Shown here in pieces: positions 1 through 7,665 of a DNA stretch of 44,429 nt. The stretch is from Pseudomonadota bacterium (GTDB lineage: Bacteria > Desulfobacterota > Syntrophia > Syntrophales > UBA5619). The stretch lies in contig JAHIMW010000172.1 of assembly GCA_018896355.1 (NCBI GenBank), forward strand, positions 1-44,429. The letters run 5' to 3'. The stretch's first letter is position 1. Every line of letters starts with the position of its first letter. A program made the position numbers and the translations under genes. The notes beneath the pieces are model-generated. The model searched no databases, had not been told where the DNA came from, and saw only the letters and a program-made list of their open reading frames with translations.

Positions 1-145
1 AATTGAATGACATGGGGGAATACATGTACGAGCCTTTGCCACATGAAAACACCGATAAATCAAGCCATTGTTCCAGCTCGGACAGAAGAGGTGCAGTATG
101 ACGTCAACGTCAATGCCAGGAGGTATTCGTGGCCGCAATCTTTCC
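1..145. other. Left edge, upstream of the toxin-antitoxin pair
   Basis: No convincing gene is visible. The plus-strand frame starting at base 3 stays open to a TGA at 99-101 and could be the last 32 codons of a gene cut by the window edge. It has no recognisable motif, so I do not call it a CDS. Confidence 0.3.
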
Positions 146-171
146 TTGACAGGCATTAACATATTTGTTAA
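146..171 (+). promoter_or_regulatory. Promoter -35 and palindromic operator of the TA operon
   Basis: A consensus -35 TTGACA lies at 146-151. It is followed at 156-171 by a perfect palindrome, TTAACA-TATT-TGTTAA (6+4+6), ending 10 bases before the toxin start. No good -10 hexamer stands out. XRE-type antitoxins of HigA systems usually bind such palindromes to repress their own operon; applying that here is inference. Confidence 0.5.
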
Positions 172-181
172 GTGTTGATTC

Positions 182-520
182 ATGACGTGGGCGATCGAAT
201 ACTATAGTGAGAAGGTTCAGCGGGACATCATGGCTTTGCCGAAAGGAATTCAGGGGCGTTATATCCACATGGCGAAGCGAATGACGGAGTATGGCCCCAA
301 CCCGAAAGAGCCGCATACCAAGGCGCTCGGCGACGGCCTCTTTGAGATGAGAATGAAAAGCAAAGAAGGGATTGCCCGTGTGATGTATTGCGCGGTTCTT
401 GGAAGGCGGATCGTGATGCTGCACGGATTCATCAAAAAGTCCCTGCAAACGCCGCCGAACGAACTGGAAACAGCACGCAAGCGCATGAAGGAGGTTGTGA
501 TAAGATATGCTGACGCATGA
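182..520 (+). CDS. HigB/RelE-like toxin (phage Gp49-like family)
   Basis: A 112-residue protein resembling the phage-derived Gp49-like/HigB branch of the RelE/ParE superfamily, which are ribosome-dependent mRNA interferases. Visible family features are the N-terminal helix pair, the segment KALGDGLFEMRMK, then the basic strand GIARVMYCAVLGRRIVMLHG and a C-terminal lysine-rich helix (HGFIKKS, then ETARKRMKE). It overlaps the antitoxin gene by 14 bases, the usual sign of translational coupling, and the toxin comes first as in higBA. No strong Shine-Dalgarno precedes the ATG, consistent with low toxin output. The family call is good; catalytic activity is not provable from sequence. Confidence 0.85.
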   Translation: MTWAIEYYSEKVQRDIMALPKGIQGRYIHMAKRMTEYGPNPKEPHTKALGDGLFEMRMKSKEGIARVMYCAVLGRRIVMLHGFIKKSLQTPPNELETARKRMKEVVIRYADA

Positions 521-806
521 TGAAATGATTGAAAAAATGCTTTCCGATCCCGCAGTAAAGGCCGCATACGACGACTTGGAAGATGAATTCGCCCTTTTTG
601 ATGAGGTGCTCAAGGCCCGCAAACGAACTGGGCTCACCCAGGCGGAAATAGCCGCCCGGATGGGAACGAAAGCGCCTGCCGTGGCCCGGCTCGAGTCCGG
701 CGGAGGAAGCAAACGTCATTCCCCGTCCATCGCCACGTTGCGCCGGTATGCCGAAGCGGTAGGGTGCAAGCTTAAAATCGAGCTGGTTCCGATACAGCAC
801 CCATGA
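507..806 (+). CDS. HigA-like XRE-family antitoxin
   Basis: A 99-residue DNA-binding antitoxin partner of the preceding toxin. The N-terminal half is acidic (about residues 8-35) and probably contacts the toxin. The C-terminal half is a Cro/C1-type helix-turn-helix: RTGLTQAEIAARMG, then APAVARLESG, then SIATLRRYAEAVG. An AAGGAGG ribosome site at 488-494 lies inside the toxin gene. The stop codon (804-806) overlaps an in-frame ATG of the next gene at 803. The protein likely represses its own promoter through the palindrome at 156-171; this is inferred from the family. Confidence 0.85.
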   Translation: MLTHDEMIEKMLSDPAVKAAYDDLEDEFALFDEVLKARKRTGLTQAEIAARMGTKAPAVARLESGGGSKRHSPSIATLRRYAEAVGCKLKIELVPIQHP

Positions 807-829
807 TAGATGAAAACGTGAGGTGGACG

Positions 830-2404
830 ATGAAGGTCAGCAGCGTCGATGAGATGCGGGCGATGGACCGCAGGGCCATCGAGGAGTTGGGGATCCCCGA
901 GGCGATCCTGATGGAGAACGCCGGAAGGGCGGCTTTCGAGATCCTCTCCCGGGAGTGGGGGGTCGCCGGCAGGCGGTATATCCTCTTCTGCGGGGCCGGA
1001 AACAACGGCGGCGACGGGCTGGTCGTGGCGCGACTTATCCTCGCGGGCGGCGGAACCCCCCGCGTCTTCCTCGTTGGAGACAGCTCGCAGTTCCGGGGAG
1101 CGGCAAAGACCAATTTTGCCATCCTTGAGAAGCTTCCTGTGGAGATGTCATCGGTTTCGGATGTTGAAGCCCTCCGGTCGGCGCTCCTCCATGCGGACGG
1201 GATCGTAGACGCCCTTTTCGGGACGGGCCTCGACCGCGACGTCGACGGCCTCTGCCGGGAGGTGATCGAATCGATCAATGCGGCCTGCCTGCCGGTTCTC
1301 AGCATGGACATCCCTTCCGGCGTCCATGGCGATACGGGAGAAATTCTCGGGGTGGCCGTCCGGGCGGACCATACCGTCGCCTTCGGCCTTCCCAAGATCG
1401 GAAATATGCTCTACCCCGGCTGCGGCCTCTGCGGCCGGCTCCATGTCTCGCACATCTCCTTCCCCCCCTCCCTATACGACGATGAAGCGATTCCGGTCGA
1501 GACGAACGGCTTCATCCCGTTGCCGTCCCGCGGACCCGAAGCCCACAAAGGATCCATGGGGGATGTTTTGTTCATCGCCGGCGCCGCCGGCTATTTCGGC
1601 GCCCCTTACTTTTCCGCGATGTCGTTGTTGAAGGCGGGCGGGGGGTATGCCCGGCTGGCCGCCCCCTGGTCGATGACCCCTTTCCTCGCCACGCGGGGGA
1701 GCGAGATCGTTTTTGTCCCCCAGGCGGAAACCACGGAGGGAAGCCTCTCGCTGAAGAACAGAGAAGCCCTTCTTGCGCTGGCCGAACGGGTGGACATGGT
1801 CGTCATCGGCCCGGGCCTCTCGCTTGCGGAGGAGACCCAGCAACTCGTCCGTGAACTGGCGGCCGGCATTGAGAAACCGCTTCTCGTCGACGGCGACGGG
1901 ATCACCGCGCTGGCAGGTCATCCGGAGATCATCCGGGGCCGCCGGGCGCCGACGATCCTGACCCCCCATCCGGGGGAGATGGCGCGACTCACCGGGAAGT
2001 CGGTTATGGAAATCGAAAAAAGTCGGATCCCGATCCTCCGGAAGGTCTGTGCGGATCTGAAGGGGTGGATCGTCCTCAAAGGCGCCCACTCGCTGATCGG
2101 GACGCCGGAGGGGCGGGTCTTCATCAACCTGAGCGGAAATCCGGGGATGGCGACGGCGGGGGCGGGGGATGTCCTCACCGGGACGATCGCCGCGATGTAC
2201 GGCCTCGGCCTCCCGCTTGAGGAGGCGGTGCGCAAAGGGGTGTTCCTCCACGGCCTTGCCGGGGACCTGGCTGCCGCGGACAAGGGGGAGGACGGGATCA
2301 CGGCCCAGGATATCCTCAACTACCTCCCCTACGCGCTGAAACAGGACCGGGAAGGCCTCGACGAGACGCTGGCGGAGCGCTACGAAGGGCCGGCGTTGGT
2401 ATAA
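830..2404 (+). CDS. nnrDE: Bifunctional NAD(P)HX epimerase / ADP-dependent dehydratase
   Basis: A metabolite-repair enzyme that restores hydrated NAD(P)H. The N-terminal YjeF_N domain (about residues 1-215) epimerises R- and S-NADHX and shows the family's glycine loop GAGNNGGDG. The C-terminal ribokinase-like domain (about 230-510) is the ADP-dependent dehydratase, with LTPHPGEMARLTG and the catalytic loop NPGMATAGAGDVLTG. Both halves are complete, 524 residues. I prefer the ATG at 830 because GAGG lies 6 bases before it and the product then begins like its family (MKVSSVDEMRAMD). An in-frame ATG at 803 that overlaps the antitoxin stop would add nine residues and could reflect coupling. It points tail-to-tail at the next gene, with 8 bases between. 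Confidence 0.95.
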   Translation: MKVSSVDEMRAMDRRAIEELGIPEAILMENAGRAAFEILSREWGVAGRRYILFCGAGNNGGDGLVVARLILAGGGTPRVFLVGDSSQFRGAAKTNFAILEKLPVEMSSVSDVEALRSALLHADGIVDALFGTGLDRDVDGLCREVIESINAACLPVLSMDIPSGVHGDTGEILGVAVRADHTVAFGLPKIGNMLYPGCGLCGRLHVSHISFPPSLYDDEAIPVETNGFIPLPSRGPEAHKGSMGDVLFIAGAAGYFGAPYFSAMSLLKAGGGYARLAAPWSMTPFLATRGSEIVFVPQAETTEGSLSLKNREALLALAERVDMVVIGPGLSLAEETQQLVRELAAGIEKPLLVDGDGITALAGHPEIIRGRRAPTILTPHPGEMARLTGKSVMEIEKSRIPILRKVCADLKGWIVLKGAHSLIGTPEGRVFINLSGNPGMATAGAGDVLTGTIAAMYGLGLPLEEAVRKGVFLHGLAGDLAAADKGEDGITAQDILNYLPYALKQDREGLDETLAERYEGPALV

Positions 2405-2412
2405 GCCCTATC

Positions 2413-3339
2413 CTATTTCCGGAGGCCGCGAAGCCCCTTCGGGATCTCGTCCTTTCCAGTCAGCGTCTGTTTCCCCTGCGGACCGAGGATGACGCAGTTG
2501 GGCGTCGACCGGATCCGATCCTCCTTCAGGTAGTTGCCGAAGATCTTGAAAACCGGCGCCGTGTCATACGGACGGAAGGTTATACCCTTTGTCTTCAGGA
2601 ATGTCTCTAGCGCCTCCTTCTCCATGATCTTCTTCCCCGCCGCTTCGAAGAGCGCCCCTCGGGCGGCGACCGCCTGCGAGAAATCGTTCTTTGCGTTCAG
2701 CGCCGCGAGGAAATAATTGGCGAAGAGAACCGTTCCCGGGTGGACCGGCGTGTCGATGAAGAGAACACGGATCAGGCTCTTCCCGACGAGTTCGCTGATG
2801 AGAGAGATCACCTCCGCCTCCTCGGCCGAGCAAGGCCCGCAGAAGTAGTCCGTATAGAGACGAACCTCAACCGGCCCTTTGCCGAAGGCAGGCAGGACGA
2901 GGTCGGCGGCATAGACGGGTGTTGTCGAGCCGGAGAAAAAAAGCCAGAAGAAGATGAGCCCGGCGGCGGCCGCCAGCGCGGTCAGCGCCTTCCGGTTTCG
3001 CTCGAAATTCACCGCGAAGGCCAGCAGGATCGTAGCCCCGAAAGCGAGGCAGTATGGGCAATAGACGCCGCTGTGCACCTGGTAGCCGATCAGGAAGATC
3101 TCCCCTCCCGCCCCGAAGGCGAGGAGCAGGAGGCAGAGAAAGGGTTTTCGGGACCACGCGAGGAGCAGAACAATGACCATGTAGAAGATCCCGAGGTATT
3201 TGAGGTCGATCCCCAGGATATCGCCTTTCAGATAACTGCACGCGCCCAGGCAGAAGGCGTAGGCAACGGTTATGGCGATACCGGTCAGCGCAAGCAGGAT
3301 AGTCAGGAAACGCCTCTTCCGGGATAGAAAATTCTTCAT
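2413..3339 (-). CDS. VKOR-family protein fused to a thioredoxin-fold domain
   Basis: A 308-residue membrane protein that probably makes disulfide bonds in the envelope by passing electrons to quinone. The N-terminal part (about 1-140) has four to five hydrophobic helices with the VKOR cysteine pattern: a loop pair C30/C34 (CLGAC) and the quinone-site motif C94-P-Y-C97. After a linker comes a DsbA/thioredoxin-like domain with a CGPC active site (C167, C170), expected outside the membrane. VKOR-thioredoxin fusions are known in cyanobacteria and other bacteria. It is the last gene of a minus-strand run holding a DsbC-like protein and a polyprenyl synthase, which fits quinone-linked oxidative folding. 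AAGGAGGG lies about 13 bases before the start, slightly far. Confidence 0.88.
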   Translation of the reverse strand: MKNFLSRKRRFLTILLALTGIAITVAYAFCLGACSYLKGDILGIDLKYLGIFYMVIVLLLAWSRKPFLCLLLLAFGAGGEIFLIGYQVHSGVYCPYCLAFGATILLAFAVNFERNRKALTALAAAAGLIFFWLFFSGSTTPVYAADLVLPAFGKGPVEVRLYTDYFCGPCSAEEAEVISLISELVGKSLIRVLFIDTPVHPGTVLFANYFLAALNAKNDFSQAVAARGALFEAAGKKIMEKEALETFLKTKGITFRPYDTAPVFKIFGNYLKEDRIRSTPNCVILGPQGKQTLTGKDEIPKGLRGLRK

Positions 3340-3436
3340 GAAATTCAGGAACCCTCCTTCACCATTGAGAACGGCGGTTTCTTACCCTTTTCCGCCCGGC
3401 GGGGTCAAGGATTTTCGTGCCGATCTCTGACCGCTG

Positions 3437-4654
3437 TCAGCAACGGAAACACCCGTTCTCATAGATCACGACCCTCTTCCCCGTCGTGAGGTGCGCCGTG
3501 ACCGTTTTGGCCTCCGTGTTCACCAGGTCCCAGTGGAGGGCCGAGTCGTTGAAGCCCAACTTCCGCTTGAGCGTTCCGGTCATCGCGGCGGGATCGCCGG
3601 CGTAGGTGTCTGTGTAGGAGGCCCCGACAGCGATGTGGCAGTTTCCGTTCTCTCCGCCGAAGTTTTCGTCAAAGAGGGTGTCGGCCATGAACCGGTCGAT
3701 CCGCGAGAAGCGCCGGTCGGTCAGCGAAAACTCGCCGATCCGTTTCGCACCCCTGTCCATCGCAAGCTGACGGACGGTGAACGCCTCGCCGGTTTCGGCG
3801 TGGATCTCGACGGCGTTCCCCCGGTGAAAGGTCAGTTTCACCCCCTCGATATAGTTGCCGCTCCGGTAGGAGGGGAGGTTCGCGTAGTAGGTCCCCTCGG
3901 CGCCGCGCCAGTCCGGGGAGACGAAGAGTTCGAAACTGGGGATGTTGTGGCCGGAGACCCCTGCCCAGCGCCGCTGCTCCCCCGGCGTGATCCGGAGGTC
4001 GCAATGGGTGGATTCGATGTGGAAATAGGCCGCCTTCAGCCCTCCCAGCCACTTCTTGATAGCGGTCGCATCGCGTCTGATCTCCTCCCATTTGCCGACC
4101 GGATCTTTACGGTCCAGATAACAGGCCCGGATGATCTGTTTCGCGTAAGCCTCCGGTGTCGTCCGGGCCTGCTCCGCAAGCTCCGCCGTCGGGAGTGTGC
4201 AGATGGTCCAGCCATAAGCCCCCTCCTGCTCGCGCCGCTCGAGGATGTCGCGGAGCGGCTTGCGGGCGACCAAAACCTTGCCGATCCGGGTCGGGTCGAT
4301 CCCTTTAAGATGGGTCAGCAAATCGGGTGCATGGAGATAGATCCGTCCGTGGAGATTTCCGCAGAGTTCCTTCTCGCCCGGGGGCTGGAAAACGAGTTGG
4401 CGTCCGCCGGACTTTCCGAAGAAGGAACGTTCCATGCCGACGGTGAGACCCATCCGCTGAATGGGGTTCATCCCCGCTGCGAGGATCTTTCCGTAGAGGA
4501 TTTCCGCGAGCCGCAGCGCGGCACGATCATACTGGATCAGGATTACGTTTCCCTTCCGGAATCGCCCCCGCCGGGCCGTCTTGAGACCCCAGAGCAGCAC
4601 GTCGGCGTACCGCTCCAGGTATCGTTCATGCAACATATAGGCTGCCGTCGTCAT
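3437..4654 (-). CDS. M29-family metallo-aminopeptidase (AmpS/AmpT type)
   Basis: A 405-residue protein resembling the M29 family of dinuclear-metal aminopeptidases (thermophilic aminopeptidase, PepS). Expected metal-ligand segments are present in order: NIPSFE, GEFSLT, then a His in NCHIAVGASY, and LHWDLV with the His and Asp ligands. The length matches the family. Its start overlaps the stop of the upstream dsbC-like gene by 4 bases, so the two are probably translated together. The protein is probably cytoplasmic, since no signal peptide is visible. The C-terminus (GCFRC) carries two cysteines of unknown meaning. Confidence 0.88.
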   Translation of the reverse strand: MTTAAYMLHERYLERYADVLLWGLKTARRGRFRKGNVILIQYDRAALRLAEILYGKILAAGMNPIQRMGLTVGMERSFFGKSGGRQLVFQPPGEKELCGNLHGRIYLHAPDLLTHLKGIDPTRIGKVLVARKPLRDILERREQEGAYGWTICTLPTAELAEQARTTPEAYAKQIIRACYLDRKDPVGKWEEIRRDATAIKKWLGGLKAAYFHIESTHCDLRITPGEQRRWAGVSGHNIPSFELFVSPDWRGAEGTYYANLPSYRSGNYIEGVKLTFHRGNAVEIHAETGEAFTVRQLAMDRGAKRIGEFSLTDRRFSRIDRFMADTLFDENFGGENGNCHIAVGASYTDTYAGDPAAMTGTLKRKLGFNDSALHWDLVNTEAKTVTAHLTTGKRVVIYENGCFRC

Positions 4655-5358
4655 TTCTTGCTGCCCAGGATCCTTTCCATCCGCGGGATGTCCGCCCCAT
4701 AAACAACCTGTCCGTCGATCAGGAAGAGAGGCGTTCCCGTGACCCCGACGCTGTCGCCGATCTCCCGGTGGGTTTTCAGGAGATCCTCCACAGCGTCGCT
4801 CTTGCAGGGCGTGAATTTCATATCGTCCAATTTTCCGGCCATCGCTTCTTCATAAGCTTTGCCGCGGTCTTCGGCGCAGAAGATCTGACGGACCTTTGCC
4901 GGGGCGTTCGGGTGGATCGCCAACGGGAAGAAGAAGACATGCCGGGTCACATCGTTTCTCTCCGAGAGGAAGGCGGATGCCTTTCGGCAGTACGTGCAGT
5001 CCGGATCCGTGATCTCGATGACCTGATGGGGGCCGGCGCCGATCCGGAGGGCCTTCTCGAGTGGGACCCCTTTCAAGCCCCGTTCCATGATCTCCAGGAC
5101 GCGCTCTTCCGTCAGGTTCCTTCCCTCCCGCGTGATCATCGGTCCGTAGATGAGGTATTCGGGGCCCGGGGCGTAGTAGAGGACCCGCTTTCCGGAGACC
5201 ACCTCGTAGAGACCGTTTATGCCGGCGGGACGGATGCTGTCCGCACGGAGGTTGGGAAAACTCTTCCGGAGGGACTCTTCCGGTGTCGCCGCCCGGACGG
5301 GAGCGCTGACGACGATCAGCAGCACACAGAGGATGAAGGATTTTTTATAAATATTCAT
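4651..5358 (-). CDS. DsbC-like periplasmic thiol:disulfide isomerase
   Basis: A 235-residue secreted protein. The N-terminus is a clear signal peptide (basic MNIYKK, hydrophobic core, probable cleavage after PVRA near residue 23). Residues about 25-90 form the small DsbC-type dimerisation domain. The rest is a thioredoxin fold with active site C121-T-Y-C124 (DPDCTYCRK) and the cis-proline loop GVTGTP. Two further cysteines (in IFCAED and FTPCKS) match the structural disulfide seen in DsbC. It likely shuffles wrong disulfides made by the downstream VKOR fusion; no DsbD-type reductant is in the window. It is transcribed after the polyprenyl synthase, with a 48-base gap. Confidence 0.9.
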   Translation of the reverse strand: MNIYKKSFILCVLLIVVSAPVRAATPEESLRKSFPNLRADSIRPAGINGLYEVVSGKRVLYYAPGPEYLIYGPMITREGRNLTEERVLEIMERGLKGVPLEKALRIGAGPHQVIEITDPDCTYCRKASAFLSERNDVTRHVFFFPLAIHPNAPAKVRQIFCAEDRGKAYEEAMAGKLDDMKFTPCKSDAVEDLLKTHREIGDSVGVTGTPLFLIDGQVVYGADIPRMERILGSKK

Positions 5359-5406
5359 GGTCTGTTTACCTCTTTCTCCAGTTATTCCGTTACAGACCCT
5401 AAGCGG

Positions 5407-6375
5407 TTACAGCCTTCTTGCAAGGATGTAGTCCGTGATGGTAAGCAGCGCGGTTTTGGCCTCCGAGTCGTCAAAGGGGGAGAGAAATCCCCGTGCCTCA
5501 TCAATGCAGTTTCTGGCCTTCCTCAGGGCATAGTGGATCCCGTCGTAACGATGCATCACGTCCATGATCCCGGCGGTCGCCTCCCCATCCTTTTTCTCGA
5601 TCCCCGTCCGGATGAAGGTCCTCTCTTCCGGTGTGCACTTCTTGATGGTCCGGATGAGCGGGAGCGTCAGCTTCCCCTCTCGGAGATCCTGACCGATCGC
5701 CTTGCCGAATTCTTCCTCCCTGGCGACGTAGTCGAGGGTGTCGTCCGTAATCTGGAAGGCGGTTCCGAGCCTCATGCCGAAGCGGGTCAGCGCCTCGATC
5801 TGCGCGTCCGTTGCATTTCCGAGGATGCCGCCGATGGCGCAGGCCGCGGAAATCAGGATCGCTGTCTTTTTCTCCACAATCAACAGGTATTCCTTTTCGG
5901 TGATGTTGACGTCGCCCGTCTTCATCAACTGAAAGACCTCACCCTCCGACATCGTGTTCGTCGTGGTGGAGATCAGCTTGAGGATGGCCATGCTTCCGTC
6001 GTCGATCATCAGCTTGAAGGATTTGGAGTAGAGGAAATCCCCGACGAGGACACTTGCGGCATTGCCCCAGACGCGGTTTGCGGAAACCTTCCCCCGCCTG
6101 GTCCCCGCATGGTCGACTACGTCGTCGTGGAACAGGGAGGCGGTATGGATGAACTCGATGACCGCCGACAGCGGATAACGGCGCTCCCCCCGGTAGCCGC
6201 AGAGTTCGGCGGTGGCCAGAAGCAGGAGCGGCCGGAAACGCTTGCCGCCGCTGCCGATCAGGTGGTGAATGATTTCCGGGATGAGCCGAACCTCCGAACG
6301 GAGGTATATCTCCATGTGGTCTTCGACCTTTTTCAGATCGTTCCCGAAGTAGTGAAACACCTCCTGTATCTGCAT
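5407..6375 (-). CDS. ispB: Long-chain polyprenyl diphosphate synthase (IspB-like)
   Basis: A 322-residue trans-prenyltransferase that extends farnesyl or geranylgeranyl diphosphate with isopentenyl diphosphate to make a quinone side chain. Both aspartate-rich motifs are present: DDVVD at about residues 84-88 and DDTLD at about 211-215. The GGKRFRP substrate loop sits at 43-49. The residue five before the first motif is alanine, as usual in long-chain (octaprenyl-type) enzymes; exact chain length cannot be read. First gene of the minus-strand disulfide/quinone run. GAGGGG precedes the ATG by 7 bases. Confidence 0.9.
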   Translation of the reverse strand: MQIQEVFHYFGNDLKKVEDHMEIYLRSEVRLIPEIIHHLIGSGGKRFRPLLLLATAELCGYRGERRYPLSAVIEFIHTASLFHDDVVDHAGTRRGKVSANRVWGNAASVLVGDFLYSKSFKLMIDDGSMAILKLISTTTNTMSEGEVFQLMKTGDVNITEKEYLLIVEKKTAILISAACAIGGILGNATDAQIEALTRFGMRLGTAFQITDDTLDYVAREEEFGKAIGQDLREGKLTLPLIRTIKKCTPEERTFIRTGIEKKDGEATAGIMDVMHRYDGIHYALRKARNCIDEARGFLSPFDDSEAKTALLTITDYILARRL

Positions 6376-6551
6376 GACTTTACCCCTCGGTTGCGGAAAT
6401 CACGGCCTAAAGAGAGGCGCGATTTCCAGTACCCTATACAGGCACATATAACGGATGCCCCGAGAAATGTCAAACAGCCGATCGGCATGACCCAGCGAGA
6501 CCTTTGGAAATCGTGATCCCTCCGCGCGCTGGACATTTTCCGACCCTGCAA

Positions 6552-6613
6552 CGGAAAATGGGGACAGCTCCCTATTTTTTCCGGAAAAATAGGGAGCTGT
6601 CCCTAATTTTCCG
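6552..6613. repeat. Long REP-like palindrome
   Basis: A 62-base near-perfect inverted repeat. The core arm GGGACAGCTCCCTATTTTT (19 bases) is repeated in reverse complement around a central CCGG, and the palindrome extends outward with CGGAAAAT/ATTTTCCG. It sits in the space between divergent genes. It resembles the short palindromes mobilised by REP-associated tyrosine transposases in many Desulfobacterota, but no such transposase gene is in the window. It could also act as a bidirectional terminator. Confidence 0.7.
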
Positions 6614-6910
6614 CCAGGGTACCCCGAAAAATCTCCAATGCGCGCTTCCGGGATCCGGTTTCCAAGTTGCGCAAAGATCTCCCTGTCTTTACGATGCCGG
6701 ACGGCTCTTTCCGACATGGTTCGCACCCGGCTTGGAATGGTGCCCGCAAAAATTTGCATTTGACGAAGATGCCGATCCGTATTATGAAATGCGCGAAATG
6801 ATCCGGACTCAGGTCTTTGCTGCGCGGTATTACGGTTATGTTTTATATTGAGAAATTCCCCGGAGGGGTGGCCGGCCCGCGCCGGATCAGCAATCGATCG
6901 GAGGGACATC

Positions 6911-7348
6911 ATGAGTGAAAAGGTTGACGCGGCGGTGGCCTGTTTCCGGGAGGGGTTCAGTTGTTCGCAGGCGATCCTCTCCACCTATGGAGATGATTTC
7001 GGTCTGCCGCGGGAGACGGCCCTCCGGGCGGCCGCAGTGCTTGGGGCGGGGATGGGACGGCTCGGGGAGGTCTGCGGGGCCGTGGCCGGCGCCCTGATCG
7101 TGATCGGTTTGAAGCACGGCCATACGGAGGCGACGGATAAGGAGACGAAAGAAAAGAATTATGCCCTGGTCCGTGACTTTGCCGACCGTTTCCGATCGCG
7201 CAACGGCGCCCTTTGCTGCCGGGAGCTCCTTAGATGCGATCTGGCGACGGCGGAGGGGATGGAGACGGCAAGGCAGAAGGGATTGTTTACCGAACGATGC
7301 CCACGCTTTGTAAGAGATGCCGCCCTGGCCCTCGAGGAAGTCCTGTAG
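6911..7348 (+). CDS. C_GCAxxG_C_C family protein
   Basis: A 145-residue member of the C_GCAxxG_C_C family (putative redox-active protein), named for its conserved cysteines. Visible here are C in GFSCSQAIL, the VCGAVAGALIVIG segment (GCAxxG-like), the CC pair in ALCCRELLRCDL, and the late cysteine in TERCPRF. These may bind a metal or FeS group; no biochemical function is established. GGAGG lies 7 bases before the ATG at 6911. It is a single gene, followed by a broken HAD gene. Confidence 0.88.
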   Translation: MSEKVDAAVACFREGFSCSQAILSTYGDDFGLPRETALRAAAVLGAGMGRLGEVCGAVAGALIVIGLKHGHTEATDKETKEKNYALVRDFADRFRSRNGALCCRELLRCDLATAEGMETARQKGLFTERCPRFVRDAALALEEVL

Positions 7349-7420
7349 GGAACCAAAAGATCGAAAGGAATACGGGGCTGTGCGATGAACGGTACGGCCC
7401 TGGCCATCGTCCTTGTCTCC

Positions 7421-7665
7421 GCCTTTCTGGAGCCTTATCGGCTGGCCATGGAGCGAAGCGGCTGCCGGCCGGAGGAGTGCCTTGTCGTCGAGGATTCGGA
7501 GCGGGGGGTCCGGGCGGCGATAGCGGCCGGCATCCGCTGCATCGTCGTTCCGAACGAACTGACGCGGGGCGGCGAGTTCGCAGGGGCATGGCGGGTTTTT
7601 AGTTCATGCCGGGAGATACCGGGCGAGATCGAACAACTTAACGGAAAGAACGGAGTGAAGATTTA
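7421..7665 (+). pseudogene. C-terminal remnant of a HAD-superfamily phosphatase
   Basis: The frame open from 7385 to 7744 encodes a good match to the last third of a beta-phosphoglucomutase-like HAD hydrolase: EPYRLAMERSG, then the motif IV segment CLVVEDSERGVRAAIAAG, then CIVVPNELTRGG. The nucleophile motif (DxDxT), cap domain and motifs II-III are missing, so it cannot be an active phosphatase. The first dozen codons (MNGTALAIVLVSA) look unrelated. The frame runs on into the antisense 3' end of the minus-strand HAD gene, so the junction near 7638 may mark an old rearrangement. Confidence 0.65.

Noticed and set aside
4768..6516. Long plus-strand open frame of 582 codons
   Set aside because: Antisense shadow of the polyprenyl synthase and dsbC-like genes, whose motifs are clear on the other strand; its own product has no recognisable domain.
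6504..6851. Open frame of 115 codons upstream of the C_GCAxxG gene
   Set aside because: Much of it is translated from the long palindrome at 6552-6613; no ribosome site or family. The last 40 codons look somewhat protein-like but cannot be supported.
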